64,000 nucleotides of DNA from Calcarisporiella thermophila CBS 279.70 (Eukaryota; Calcarisporiellomycota), in the NCBI RefSeq assembly GCF_041956535.1, contig NW_027192212.1, positions 29,206-93,205 of the forward strand, written 5' to 3'. The notes beneath the pieces are model-generated. The model had not been told where the DNA came from. It ran no database searches and saw only the letters and a program-made list of their open reading frames with translations. Shown one piece after another: positions 22,925 to 34,045 of this stretch; position 1 is the first letter of the stretch, and every line of letters begins with the position of its first letter. The position numbers and the translations under genes are program-made.

Positions 22925-23168
22925 TCCCTATAGAAAGTCATATAGAGAAAATATAGGGGAATAATGTGGGAAATATAGGGAACACCTCACTTTCCGTATG
23001 ATTTTCTGATATTTCCTATAATTTTTAATGGTTTTTATATGGATTTTTATATGGGTAAGGATTTGGAATTTATAGTAAAATTAGAGAAAATTATAAGGAA
23101 ATTATAGGAAAAGTGAGGCGTTCCACATGTATTCCGCATATATATTATTTCCCTAGGTTTTCCCTATG
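22925..23168. repeat. Foldback (imperfect inverted repeat) element
   Basis: The two halves are imperfect reverse complements: GGGAACACCTCACTTTCC near 22978 pairs with GGAAAAGTGAGGCGTTCC near 23108. Flanking blocks such as GGGGAATAATGTGGGAAATA and TTATTTCCCTAGG also pair. It has no ORF. This is a MITE-like structure downstream of the UGT gene. Confidence 0.6.
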
Positions 23169-23400
23169 CCCCTTCTTATTGGGACCGTACCCTTCTACGA
23201 GGTTGGAGTATACTACAAGATCGATATCAAATATATTATAATTTAAACCAATATCATGATCAACTAACAAATGTAATACTCTTTCTATAAAAATAGTTAT
23301 ACTCTTTCTAATAGCTAAATATATTGAATGTAGTAATAAGCACTTGGAAAATTCACGAATTTGAAAATCTCGATCTAAATTGTGGGGAGAATTTCTTTGA

Positions 23401-24870
23401 TTATGAACAAGTTCTCATTCGCGATATAAGCTTGCCAAGTTCGCGATAGGCTTCGCCCTCCGGAGTCCATGCCATCTTCAGCTCTGCGCTAATATTTTTA
23501 GCCGCAATTGTATAAGGATTTTCATTATTCACGCTTACTGCATAGTATTTTTCCACTGTAGAGGTTATACGTTCAGCAGAAATTAAATCTGGATTTGAAG
23601 CATATTCATGGGATGTTTGAGCGGGGTTGAGGTCGAAAGCAATCCCTGTTCCAAGTCTAACCAACAAGTTTGATACGCCAGGTTGATCCCCAAAGACTGG
23701 CCAGTGGATAGTACCAACCCCACAAATCAGACTTTCAAGCGCAGAATTCCATCCGCAATGAGTCAGAAAGGCCGAGCAGCTTGGATGAGATAATACAGCC
23801 TTCTGGGGTGCCCACTCCACTACGGTAACGTTGTTGTATACAAGCACTCCATTCATTGGAGAGATCATTTCTGTGGTAGGCAATGCTTTTTGCTGAGTAT
23901 CACTCAGGCCCCAAAGTACATTCCTGCCTGTGGCATCGAGTCCCTTAAGAAGCTCAATAATTTGGATATCGCTATGACACACCACGGTTCCAAAGGAGAC
24001 ATAGAGCACTGATTGTTTGGGCTTCTCATCAAGATATCGCGCAACCCAGGATCCAAGATTTCTCTGCTGATTGTTTGAGCTTGCTTGGTCGAGCTTATGC
24101 TCCACTCGTCTTTCACTTTGATTATGACCCAGGCTTCCTTCATTTCCATCGTCTATATCAACAGAGTAGAGCGGTCCTATACAATATACTGGCGTGTTTG
24201 GAGTGGGGGGATTCAGATAATTGTTCTCTATGCAATTAGCAAAGTTCCATATCAGGCCATGAGATTTGGCTGCTCGCGAACACAGCCTTTTTTGTCCGTT
24301 CCTCAGTAATTCTCCGATCGAAGTTTCAATAGCACTGTTATCTGTCCTTCGTATTTTCGATTCCGTTGATGAGAAGGGGATATCAACTGGAGTGGTGCCG
24401 AAAAAGTAGTAGGGAGTAGAATCAAACGGAAATGGCTCAAACATCCCACTGAACATGTCAAGAATAATGCAGGATGGTGGAAAGGTGCTTTTTTTCGCCG
24501 ATTCTAAGTACTCTCCAATAGCTTTGATATGCTTCGGCAGAGTGCCGAAAAAATTTTTACTCTCCTGACTTGATGTCGAGTCAAGTGGATTCGCACCATC
24601 CTCAATAGGTTCAATGCGTACACTACCATAATGTCCTTGATAAATTTCAGAATGGTTCTCGTTAGTTGGAATGACCCTCCTCCACTTCAAACGCCGCACA
24701 AATGCTTTTGAGATAAGGAGGGTTACAAGTCTTTCAGATTCGTTCTTAGCATCTTTTATCTCCGGATAAGAAGGAGTGCTAACAATCCTCTTAGCAAGAG
24801 AGACAGCGGGAATGACATGCCCAAACGCCGGTGGTATAGAAATCAGGATATGTGCAACGGGTGAGACCAT
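23401..24870 (-). CDS. Family-1 UDP-glycosyltransferase
   Basis: A 489-residue intronless gene. UGTs of GT family 1 move a sugar from a UDP-sugar to small lipophilic acceptors such as plant phenolics or sterols. The N-terminal PPAFGHVIP holds the catalytic His (H18). The C-terminal half carries the plant-type signature: WAPQ at 353-356, HCGWNSALES at 371-380 and GDQ at 394-396, as the UDP-sugar pocket. The length is typical. No signal peptide or C-terminal membrane anchor is seen, so it is probably cytosolic. About 1.2 kb of its upstream DNA is duplicated at 14888-16345. The plant-like signature may hint at an old transfer or simply at family conservation. Confidence 0.93.
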   Translation of the reverse strand: MVSPVAHILISIPPAFGHVIPAVSLAKRIVSTPSYPEIKDAKNESERLVTLLISKAFVRRLKWRRVIPTNENHSEIYQGHYGSVRIEPIEDGANPLDSTSSQESKNFFGTLPKHIKAIGEYLESAKKSTFPPSCIILDMFSGMFEPFPFDSTPYYFFGTTPVDIPFSSTESKIRRTDNSAIETSIGELLRNGQKRLCSRAAKSHGLIWNFANCIENNYLNPPTPNTPVYCIGPLYSVDIDDGNEGSLGHNQSERRVEHKLDQASSNNQQRNLGSWVARYLDEKPKQSVLYVSFGTVVCHSDIQIIELLKGLDATGRNVLWGLSDTQQKALPTTEMISPMNGVLVYNNVTVVEWAPQKAVLSHPSCSAFLTHCGWNSALESLICGVGTIHWPVFGDQPGVSNLLVRLGTGIAFDLNPAQTSHEYASNPDLISAERITSTVEKYYAVSVNNENPYTIAAKNISAELKMAWTPEGEAYRELGKLISRMRTCS

Positions 24871-24872
24871 GT

Positions 24873-26080
24873 TCGTTCAGAATATACGAAATGATTAACA
24901 GTTGAAATACGAAAATATCCAGTTCAAAAATTGGAGCAAAGGAATTTTCAGACTCTATATATTTGATAGTTGGAATCATATTCAATACTGACTCAAGCTC
25001 TTCTATCGCAATTGAAAGCATAAACATGAGTTTACCCTCGGGAGAAAATATCCCTTGTTGCACTACAATATATGAAACAGGATAATTGAAATAATCTTGT
25101 CTTAATTTTCGCTAAATCTATCGATAAAATATGAAGAGTTGATTTGCATTTTGGCTTATGACAAGCACAGATAAAATTATTTTGTGTAAACACATAGCTT
25201 AAGATACAGGATTCTAACGTCTGGGTCGGAATTTCTAAAAACTGTCGCTCACCCTATTACTATTTGAGTTTCTAGTTTGAGTTCAAGACTCTTAGATTAC
25301 TTTTAGGATACTGACAACCGCTAATACAAATGGAGACGAAATTGACACCTATGTTTTATCAGCTCCATTTTAATTCTAATTAACTTACATGAGTTAATAA
25401 AAATAAATATAAATTCGTGGGGATCTATTACAATGTGGAGTGGTTCTATGCTTTATGCCAATTTGTCTGCTCTCTTGGCAACAAATGCTTGAAACAATAG
25501 GGGTTCTTAGACCTGAGTTCACAACCTATTGGGAAAGCGTATTAAACCTTAAGCCGATTTCTGAGACTTATGTCTCAATCAAATTATTCTGACGTGCTTG
25601 TCAAGTATACTATTTTGGTATGTTTCACATTTTTCATGAGTTAGGCGTACCAGGAAACGGTAGATACAAATGCAATATCTTTGATATAATAATCCTTAAC
25701 ATTAAAAAAAAACATTATCCCAGCAATATAGACGAGAATTAGAACATGTCAATTCTGTAGTTCTTTTTCACTATATATACTCTTTGATCCTATCAAAAAT
25801 CGCGGAAAAACACTATCAACATTGACTGGCGTTAAATGTAGTCTCATATTAAACGTATTGACAACACTCTCTAGAGGCAATAGCGTAGTACCGTGCGCTG
25901 AATTTATATAAGCCGAAATCAAGCTTAGACATTAATTCTTGAAACCGGCTTTTGCATGCCTTGTTTAACATTTTCTATCCAAATTTTTATAGAAAGGGTT
26001 TGATTTCTAATTGTAGTTCAAAATTCAATTTTCTTGGCCAACAGAATCCTCTGGAAAAGGCTTATAGCTGTCGAATCCTG
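24873..26080. repeat. UGT upstream region, duplicated elsewhere
   Basis: This is the direct-repeat partner of 14888-16345. It begins a few bases before the UGT start codon and runs away from the gene. It is the uninterrupted copy and shows the empty target site (near 24917) of the LTR at 14933-15179. Confidence 0.75.
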
Positions 26081-27570
26081 TGATAAGATCCATGGAGTGA
26101 CTTGACTACTTAATTTTCATTAGGTGACCAATAGCCGTAACTGTGTAAATTAGAAATTATTATTTTCTACCAAAGAAACAAGGAATATCCGATGAAAGTT
26201 ATATATTCTTTCATAGCGAAGCGGCCCATTCTACCAAAACCAATCGAAATGATCGAACCCGATATTTGATCGTATATTGTTGCCTTAATAATCGCATTTA
26301 ATGCCTATGCCTCTGCATATCCTCACTTATTCTGCTTCATTTGGCTTTACTTAAGGTAAACTAATATAAATTGCTATATTTATATTAGTTTATCTGATGT
26401 AAAAGGGTTCAAGTACTGTGGGTTATCCAGCTCCATTGCTAGGGACGAAATATTTCAACCAATTATCTTTGGCCAAGGCTCCACAGTTGCAGACTTTGGG
26501 GTCATTGGAATTGTGCATGCACTAAATTTCATCCAGATGATCAGTGTGAATTTTTGCTATCCGTTATGTCCAAAATTGCATATCTTGAACTTAACCCTTG
26601 ATGCTTATCCAAAGTCCACTGTCCTACCTGTGGGTACTTTTGAGAGCAGAAAGTCATCAATGATCACCTTGTTCAAATAATCCTACAATCTAATCTCGGC
26701 GAGAATGATGCGGTGTATGATTGATGCGAACAATTACATCAAATACCTCTGACAACGGAAGTATTTTGACCGACAAGAGCAGAGGTTATTCAATACGACA
26801 TCCCACAGAACGCTTCCTACTATCTTATTAATACGGAATGAAAACATATTTCAATTAAGGAGCAGTAAGAGAGAATCGGAGAAGCAATGCAACGTGTCTA
26901 CTGTTCATAACTTCATAAAACTGCCTCTCAAGTATAAATGTAAATGAGCGGGACCAGCTTTGCATTTCCCAGGGATCACAAACAACGAGCTATTTTTTGC
27001 TCGAATCATCCTTCTCTGTTCCAAGATTCTCCAGATTGAAAAAGAAATATCAGGTTTAGACATCACAGGCGATGGAATTGCGCAACAAAGGTCGGATCGC
27101 ACAATTCTAGGCTGCATCAAAATTGCAATTGTGCATCATTTAAGCACCATTCGCCGGTAAAATCGTAATGATAGTAACTTATTATGACAAGCATATTATT
27201 GGGGTTGATAAATAAACTAGGGGGAGGGGGTATACGCGGCAGTGATTCAGGCACATATGCCCAAAAGTAGTGTTAGAAAAGGATGAGCATTGAAACTTAG
27301 ACTGGCTGCGCCTCTTTATGACGTCATCAAATCGATTCGATTATTAAGACAATTTAAATGAAAGAAGCCAAAATGTGAGATAATAAGGGAGACGGTTGAA
27401 AATTGAAAAAAATAGGTAGATGAGAATCCATCGACTCGTTTGACAATTGGACTCACCATGCCTGGTCCGAATGAACTGAAGAAATGAGAAATAAGAAATT
27501 AACTGTCTTACAGATTTTTGCAAACCGCTGGGAGCTGAACCGGAAAGGTAGTTAAAATATTACCAAATTT
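26081..27570. other. Region without a clear gene
   Basis: Positions 26357-26370 and 26379-26392 form a perfect 14-bp-arm hairpin. Positions 26400-26720 look like decayed coding DNA (one frame reads CPTCGYF), perhaps an old transposase, but stops prevent a call. A short ORF at 26905-27120 is not recognised. Confidence 0.4.
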
Positions 27571-27579
27571 ATATTTACA

Positions 27580-28057
27580 ACAATCCACCTCCTTTGCCAT
27601 CAAAAAAAGAGCCAAATGTCGTGCTCATACCATTTCTGTACCCGTCAGCAATCTAGAACTATGCTATCCAGAGCTACCACCAATACATACTATATCACAT
27701 CTTCCATCAAGTATTTTTGTTCCAACGTCATCTCCTCCTGATAAAAATGATATATCTACAGTATCTTCGACCTCTGATGCTTCAGAAGAGAACAAGTTGC
27801 AGCAAAACGCTAGAGCCATTGAAGAAATGCGATCTTTCATCTGTCCTTTTCCCCATTGTCAACGCTTGTTCAAGCGCGTGCAGCACTTAAACCGTCATGT
27901 ACGAAGCTCGCACACCAATACCTGCCCTTTTAAATGCACTCATTGTGAAAAACCATTTTCGAAAACTGGTAGTCTACAAGTACATATGCGCATGCATGAA
28001 CGACAAGTGAGGGTCAGAAACGGCAACTTCAGCTACTACATCTGTGTCAACAGATAG
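27580..28057 (+). CDS. C2H2 zinc-finger transcription factor, partial model
   Basis: The frame is open from about 27580 and ends at 28057. Two classical C2H2 fingers are present. The first reads CPFPHCQRLFKRVQHLNRH, then SSH. The second reads CTHCEKPFSKTGSLQVHMRMH. Fungal regulators of the MSN2/STE12 type often have such a C-terminal finger pair preceded by a Ser/Thr/Pro-rich region, which is seen here (for example TSSPPDKNDISTVSSTSD). There is no ATG at the 5' end, so an upstream exon is expected; a candidate short exon lies near 27514-27546. A GTGAGG donor just after the second finger may splice to a further 3' exon. Confidence 0.6.
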
Positions 28058-28626
28058 AAGAAACTTCCCTTAAAAAACGTTGATTGTTACATGGGCCATC
28101 TATGATTAAAGAAAAATTCAAATCGATTAGCAATGGACCGTCTTTGATGCATTTTCAGCGAATATAAGACGTATTTTTAGCCGCTAATCATAATTGCTGG
28201 CACATTAGTGGGCCAACAGTTTGCGTGTTTAGTATTGAATATTATAAGACTCAAAACAGAAAAAATTTGTTTGATTACTTTCAGCTCAACTGCATGAGAG
28301 TTATGCTCTAAGTAAATCATTTTCTATATTTCAGCCAAAATGACAACCACTATGATCGAGAAGAAAGAATAAAATAAAGAAAACAAATTTGACGATAACA
28401 ATATTCATTTTCTTAGGTATTTTGAAAATTTTCAATATTACAAAATAATACAGTATAAAACATCCGTGTTCAAAAAAATGATCATAGCGCTACCTTACCT
28501 CGACGCCTCACTTGAACTTATTTATTGCATCAAGGATAGAGGATGGAAATGTAAACCGCTAATTTTGCAACGCTACTTTCGCTAAAGCTGAATCGCACGT
28601 TAGACCTAGGCAAGAGTAAGCACAGT
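28058..28626. other. Intergenic, no gene seen
   Basis: No supported feature is found between the zinc-finger gene and the transporter. Confidence 0.4.
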
Positions 28627-29910
28627 CTAAACGCTATCCATCGTTTTACGGCGAATTTCTCCTCCCCGTATCTTGACAAATAATACAAGCCCAATACCAA
28701 CATAGTTTAACAGGCAAAGTATTAGTGTAAAATATCCTGCGTTGATACTGCTCACTAATGGATCGCTTATGACCGATAAGATGGCAGCCAGAACCATTCG
28801 CAAAAGGTTGCATGCTGATGTGACACTACTGCCTTTTCCTTTAGCGATGTCAACCAGATAGGTAGAGCCAGTGGAGAAGACCTGAGCAAGGCCGAAGTTA
28901 GCCAAAGTAAATGCAACCACGGGGACGGCCAAGTGTAGCTGAGCGTAGATACTCCAACCAAACAAAAGAGTAAAGAGGGGGGCAATGAGGGCGCCCCCGA
29001 TCCAAGTATGCCACCAGATTCGATCCTCCGGCTGTGGCTTAGCAGATAACCGATGAGCAACATCCGCCAACCTCCCGCTGACGGTCGACCCCAACGAACT
29101 ACCCAGTCCTGCGCCAATATAGCAGAGGCCGGTCTGCAGCGAGTTAAGGTGGTACGTTCTCTCGAAGAGAGCCGGCAGGATAGTCTCCATGGCAAAAAGT
29201 GTTCCAAAAGTAATACCGACTTCCAGGGACATGGCTGTTACAATCGAGTACTTGAGGGAGGAGAGAGCAGCAAAAGGATTGAATCGGCCACTCTCTTTTG
29301 TCCGAGATGTATCCCACGGCAGCACCAGCAAAACTCCAAGGAAGCAGACCCCACCCATCGCAGCAGAGAAATAGAATGTCGACCTCCACCCAAATGCCTG
29401 GGTGAGGACTCCCCCTACAATTGGTCCGAACACGGGGCCAAGGAAGGAGCCGAGAAAGAAAATCCCAAGTGCGGTGCCGCGCTCATGTGGTTCCCACAAT
29501 TCCTCAATGATGCCCGCTCCCACTGTCGAGGGCGCGCTAGCACCAACTGATTGTAAGCATCGCAGCACAATTAGAGGGGCAATGTGGTAAACCAAGCCTG
29601 CACCTATCGAGGCAGCAATGAAGATGGCAATTGCGATGAGAAGTAATATTTTTCGGATCCGAAAGTGATCTGAGGCACTGGACCAACATATGGGTGCGAT
29701 GCCCATGAACAGGATGAACAATGACACCGAGGTATTGGTGAGGGCATCGGATATATGCAGCTCTTCGGAAATAGTTGGGAGGGCGGGAAAGTACACAGTG
29801 GAGGCGAGGCCTGGCAGAATACTTGCTAAGGAAATGATGAAAAGAATGCAATAGCGACGAAAATTGCTCATGCGTGGTGGCATGGCTTTGGTTTCAAGAG
29901 CCTCATCCAT
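28627..29910 (-). CDS. MFS drug:H+ antiporter (DHA1, QDR-like)
   Basis: A 427-residue intronless membrane protein with about 12 hydrophobic segments. It expels small toxic compounds from the cell in exchange for protons, as known for fungal QDR/DTR1 transporters. Helix 1 carries STVYFPALPTISEEL, typical of QDR proteins. A motif-A-like loop follows helix 2 (SASDHFRIRKILLL). The TM4-5 region has RCLQSVGAS and GFLG/GPVFGP-type motifs of DHA1. The N-terminus is short and cytoplasmic. The GC content is visibly higher than in the flanks. The substrate cannot be told. Confidence 0.88.
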   Translation of the reverse strand: MDEALETKAMPPRMSNFRRYCILFIISLASILPGLASTVYFPALPTISEELHISDALTNTSVSLFILFMGIAPICWSSASDHFRIRKILLLIAIAIFIAASIGAGLVYHIAPLIVLRCLQSVGASAPSTVGAGIIEELWEPHERGTALGIFFLGSFLGPVFGPIVGGVLTQAFGWRSTFYFSAAMGGVCFLGVLLVLPWDTSRTKESGRFNPFAALSSLKYSIVTAMSLEVGITFGTLFAMETILPALFERTYHLNSLQTGLCYIGAGLGSSLGSTVSGRLADVAHRLSAKPQPEDRIWWHTWIGGALIAPLFTLLFGWSIYAQLHLAVPVVAFTLANFGLAQVFSTGSTYLVDIAKGKGSSVTSACNLLRMVLAAILSVISDPLVSSINAGYFTLILCLLNYVGIGLVLFVKIRGGEIRRKTMDSV

Positions 29911-31546
29911 GGAGAGCTTTGGTGCGACAATTCAGATTATACGGGTATTAATAAATATAGCAGATGGAAGAAGGACAACAAATCAAAACAAAAGACTTAT
30001 ATAAATAAATTAAAATGATCGGAGTCAATAAGAAGAAATCTGATAAACAACGGGTAGTGGCATGATGCCGAATTGTGAATTTTCAATATGCTTGGAATTT
30101 ATTAGTAACCTCTATCTTACTAATTGTAAGCAGCAATCGTAAAGAAACTCCGTCAAAAAATTAAACATGGCAAATTTTACGGGAAATATATTGGTTCATT
30201 TTGAAGCTTAGCTTGCCATATATGGAAATAATGTAAAGAAACCGGTGTAACTTAGTATCCTCTGGCCTAAGGAACAAATTTTTGCCGTATCAAATTTTAA
30301 GGTAAAAAATCTATTGTAGGGGTACGTCCTGAGAAAATGTTTCCAAAAGAAATATACCGTTGAATATCCTAATAAATTAATGCTAGTATTGTTAATTCAA
30401 AACAGGGTAAATGAAGTATCAAGGCAAGAGTCATTATAATTGAGAGGATTCCCAAGTCAAGTCATAGTAGTTAGTTCAATTCATCCTATTATGCCATATT
30501 TTCCTTACTTTTACATTAAGTTTCAACATCCAGATTGTGTAAAATTTCTCCCTATCTGCGACTTGGAACACTCTTCCTCTCTGAATCCAGCCTAAGCATT
30601 TAGTTAGGGTTGTCACGTCAAAATAACCTTTCGGGCTTCTGTGTGGTATAAAAAACACCTTAAAACAAATGCATCCTCATAATAAGTCTCTACCCCACTA
30701 TATGAAAGTAAACCATACTCTTCTCCCCGATAGATTCTGTAGCAAGCTTAAGACCATCCTATAGAGACATGGTGAGTCATACAAGTGTTTATCGACGAAA
30801 GGGTAATGGCTTGGCAATGATCTCTCTTTTCAGGGCTCAGGGTTCTGTGTGCCCTTAGGTTAAGTTAAGTATATATTATGGCAAGAGAAAAAGTTAAAAA
30901 TAAAATGGAATTCAAGTTTCTGAGTGCTAAACTTTTTTTTTGGATATACCAGCATGTCACAGATGCAGAACCGAAAAGAGGGAGATGTTATTATTACCAA
31001 AAACTATGAAATTACAAATTACAGCCAAGCATATCAAAATGGAAGACAATATCCCAGATAGGAATGCTTGCCTCAATCTCCATATTCTATTTCGGCGTAA
31101 TATTGGGGTTTGTTTCGTGTAATATCTCGCTATATGATCATCCTACTCATGTAAAATCATCCCACGTTAATATATATGGACTCTAACTGTTAAGAAATAT
31201 ACATTCACTATTCTAGGACGAATGGCACCGCGAAAATATTACGCGAGTGATCCATAGACTCACACATTAGCATCATGTGCCTGTATCGTGACGACATTCA
31301 TTATATCATATTGAAATCGCCTCCTTGAAACGTTCTATTAATATAATGATAGTTATATATACTAAGATATTTTGTGTTGTAGTTTCCCTGTGAGTAGATG
31401 GTATAAATACAGGTAATAAATAAGAAATAATTAACAACAAGATGAGTTGATGGCTCCCACATATTATGCATACATTCAAAACATTTCGACGACGGCTGAA
31501 TTTTATCGTTGCCGTTTGCCTCAATCCAATTCGGGCCTCTGTAGAT
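29911..31546. other. Intergenic, no gene seen
   Basis: Only short ORFs without motifs are present (for example 30476-30658 and 30940-31122). I see no repeat or RNA gene. Confidence 0.5.
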
Positions 31547-33420
31547 TCAATATCGTTCAGTGGGTTTAATGGCAAGACACCTTAATTTAGATTTGTTCAT
31601 CATCTCCAATTCCTCTTTTGCATAAACTCGTGGCTTCATCTCCTCCAACGCCTCTATAATCCGCTGCGCAAGCCACCGTTCCAGTATTCCCCCCTTCTTA
31701 AGCGAGAGCAGCGAATCGAGCGCTCTAGCTAGCTCACGAAATACTTTACGACGCGAAGTGACATTTGGGTGCGTGTGAGATATAAACTTACAATTCTCAC
31801 AAACCACGTGAGCACATATAAATGGGAAGTCTTTGCACCAGATTTGGGCCATAACAGCACGCTGCAGTGCCGTAATACAATAAGATAGTCCCTGTTAAAA
31901 GAGAATGAGAGTCCAGCGGCGATTAGGCGTGATTGGAAGCAGACACAGCACTTTATATTCTTTTTTTTTTTTACCTTGATAAACTCATCAAACGCCTTGG
32001 CTCGCAGCTGCTGCATCAAGTCCGTTTCCAGCCTGCCGGGGGGCGCATCAGACTGAATAAAGCGCCGCCAGAGTATGCACCAGCAGCTCCAAAACCCAAA
32101 ATCGGCGTTGAAAAAATTATTCCGCTGCGTGATGTGCGCAATATACCGCTTCAGCTCATTTTGATTTCTCTGTAATGACGAGGTGATATGGACGAGCTGA
32201 TGTGTAATGGCCAAGTCAGAGAGAGACCAGTTAAAATCTTTGATCTCTAATATTTTAGTGGTAGATTCTATTTGCATATTTGTAAGAGACTAGAGTAACT
32301 GATTAGGGGAATAAATCTGAATTCATCAAGCATCCATTATTACGATTGTTACCAGCGTTAGCTTGCATTGCTCGCTATCGTTTAAATTAACAGTGGGCTT
32401 AGGGGAATTCTTCATCGTCTCGGCGCTGATCAGTTCTGGTTTGCCAAATTCGACCCTATAGATAAGCTCACGCTTACAAATGTGCGCCCTTTGAGTTGAA
32501 AGAAAAAACACCCACAGTTAAATCTAATCATTATGCCTCATAAGTTAAAGAGTACATGATTTTAGCCCCACTCACCAGATTCTTTTTTGAAATTCAATTT
32601 GTTCCAGATCTTCAGAGTCTGGACTCCCCTTATCCATTTGAAGCGCCAGAGCCATGATGACCGCTTGAGAGTAGAATTTGTGCGCATCGTCGAAGCGAGC
32701 AAGCCAAACCATACAGCTCTCCATATTGAGGAAGGCGAGCACAGACTGTGGAGAAGGGAAATCAAAGATATCTTCTAAGGATCGTCTTGCTTGTTCCAGC
32801 ATTTCTCTTACAGAGAAGTGAAGCTTTTTTATTAGAGGTGACTGCGGATGTGCAATTATAATGTGGAGCGCGGAGTAAGCAACTGCAGTGAGGATCAATG
32901 CTGGTTCAAGTTCGTCATGATAGAAACTTTGGAGAAAAGATGCTTGATTCGGGTGTATTGAGAAATAGCTGCAGTCACCCAAGTAGAAGTTAAAGAGATG
33001 ATCTACAAGCTTACGCTTAATCGCGGTGGTTTTTGCGGGCCATTGGAGATCTTTCTCTTTGATTGGAATTGGAAACGAGTAATACACGAAGATCGGGGAA
33101 GCTCGAGAAGAATTAACGTCGCCAAGATCAGGCAGATCGATCTGAAATTGATTATTGGAGAGAGAATCAGCATCAATAAGTAATTGCGCGCTCAGAAGGC
33201 GATGCAAATCGCTGATAGAATTCAATCTAAGCTGAATGCATAAAGCATCTACAGACGAGAGGAATACCCAAGGGCTAGCAGCTTCTCGAGAATGATTCCC
33301 ATTTAACCTGGTGTTGTTTGACAAGCCCGAGGATGAATCGCTAGTTTGCTCGTCCTGATGTTGGGATAGCGTGTAATGTGTGGTGGTATTTCCCAATTGT
33401 ATGGTTGCCAGGGTGCGCAT
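31547..33420 (-). CDS. Fungal-specific transcription factor (Zn2Cys6 class)
   Basis: Four exons join in frame: 33420-32576, 32488-32353, 32289-31975 and 31891-31547, giving about 546 residues. Residues about 130-280 match the fungal_trans middle homology region: YLGDCSYFSIHP, then ALILTAVAYSALH and the helix with FLNMESCMVWLA. Such factors regulate metabolic or resistance genes in the nucleus. The DNA-binding cluster is expected upstream. On the minus strand from about 33840 to 33480 there are pieces of one (PKVPKACN, KCAG, CIRSC, VFERRTRT), but in different frames, so the N-terminus is either broken or mis-sequenced. The ATG at 33420 is simply the first in the open frame. The gene is divergent from the ArsB-like permease. 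Confidence 0.75.
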
Positions 33421-33479
33421 AGTAGCTGGGAGAAGGGAGGCAAAAGCTTGACTAATATTGATATTATCGGACTTTAAAT

Positions 33480-33840
33480 TGTCCGGGTTCTGCGTTCAAA
33501 TACGATCAAGTCGCTGACTACGACCTTCAGCAAGAGCGGATGCAGCAGAGTGCCCGCGCATTTTTCCAAGGTCGGATCTCAAGCTTGCCTGTAGTCGACA
33601 CTGGCCCACGTGAACTATTGCTGGGAAAACAAAACATCGTGCTGAGTGGGCTTACGTTTGTGTTCGTTTATTTGCCGACGCAAGTTGCATGCCTTTGGTA
33701 CTTTGGGTTCATTTAAATTCGACAAATGGGCGCGCTTTCGGCCTAAGCGTCTAGATGGGATATTGCTGTCGGAAGGGCGTTCGTTCGAAGAGGAGCATTT
33801 CTCAGAGAGGTTGAATCGCTTTGCGTCGAAGGGGTTTGTG
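33480..33840 (-). pseudogene. Broken Zn2Cys6 cluster upstream of the factor
   Basis: In minus-strand reading, SRRLGRKRAHLSN and PKVPKACNLRRQ precede a GTAAGC donor. After a TACAG acceptor come KCAG in one frame, CIRSC in another and VFERRTRT again in the first. This order and spacing match a zinc-cluster DNA-binding domain interrupted by at least two frameshifts. Confidence 0.45.
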
Positions 33841-34045
33841 ACTAAGAGTAACTGGACTCTTGGTTATTGTTACATAAGCCACGTTGTCCGAGCGCGGGAA
33901 AATGCGACTGGGTGTAGATTCGACGAAAATATCAAAACACGAAGCCTTCGCGTTAGATTGTCTCGATCAAATTAGGGCGACGCCACAGCGAAATCCTGCA
34001 GATAGCCACTGATTGTTTGTCACGCAGGTTGCATAGCTTGAGGGA

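Noticed and set aside
29053-29851. Several ORFs overlapping the MFS gene
   Set aside because: They are other-frame shadows of the GC-richer transporter gene.
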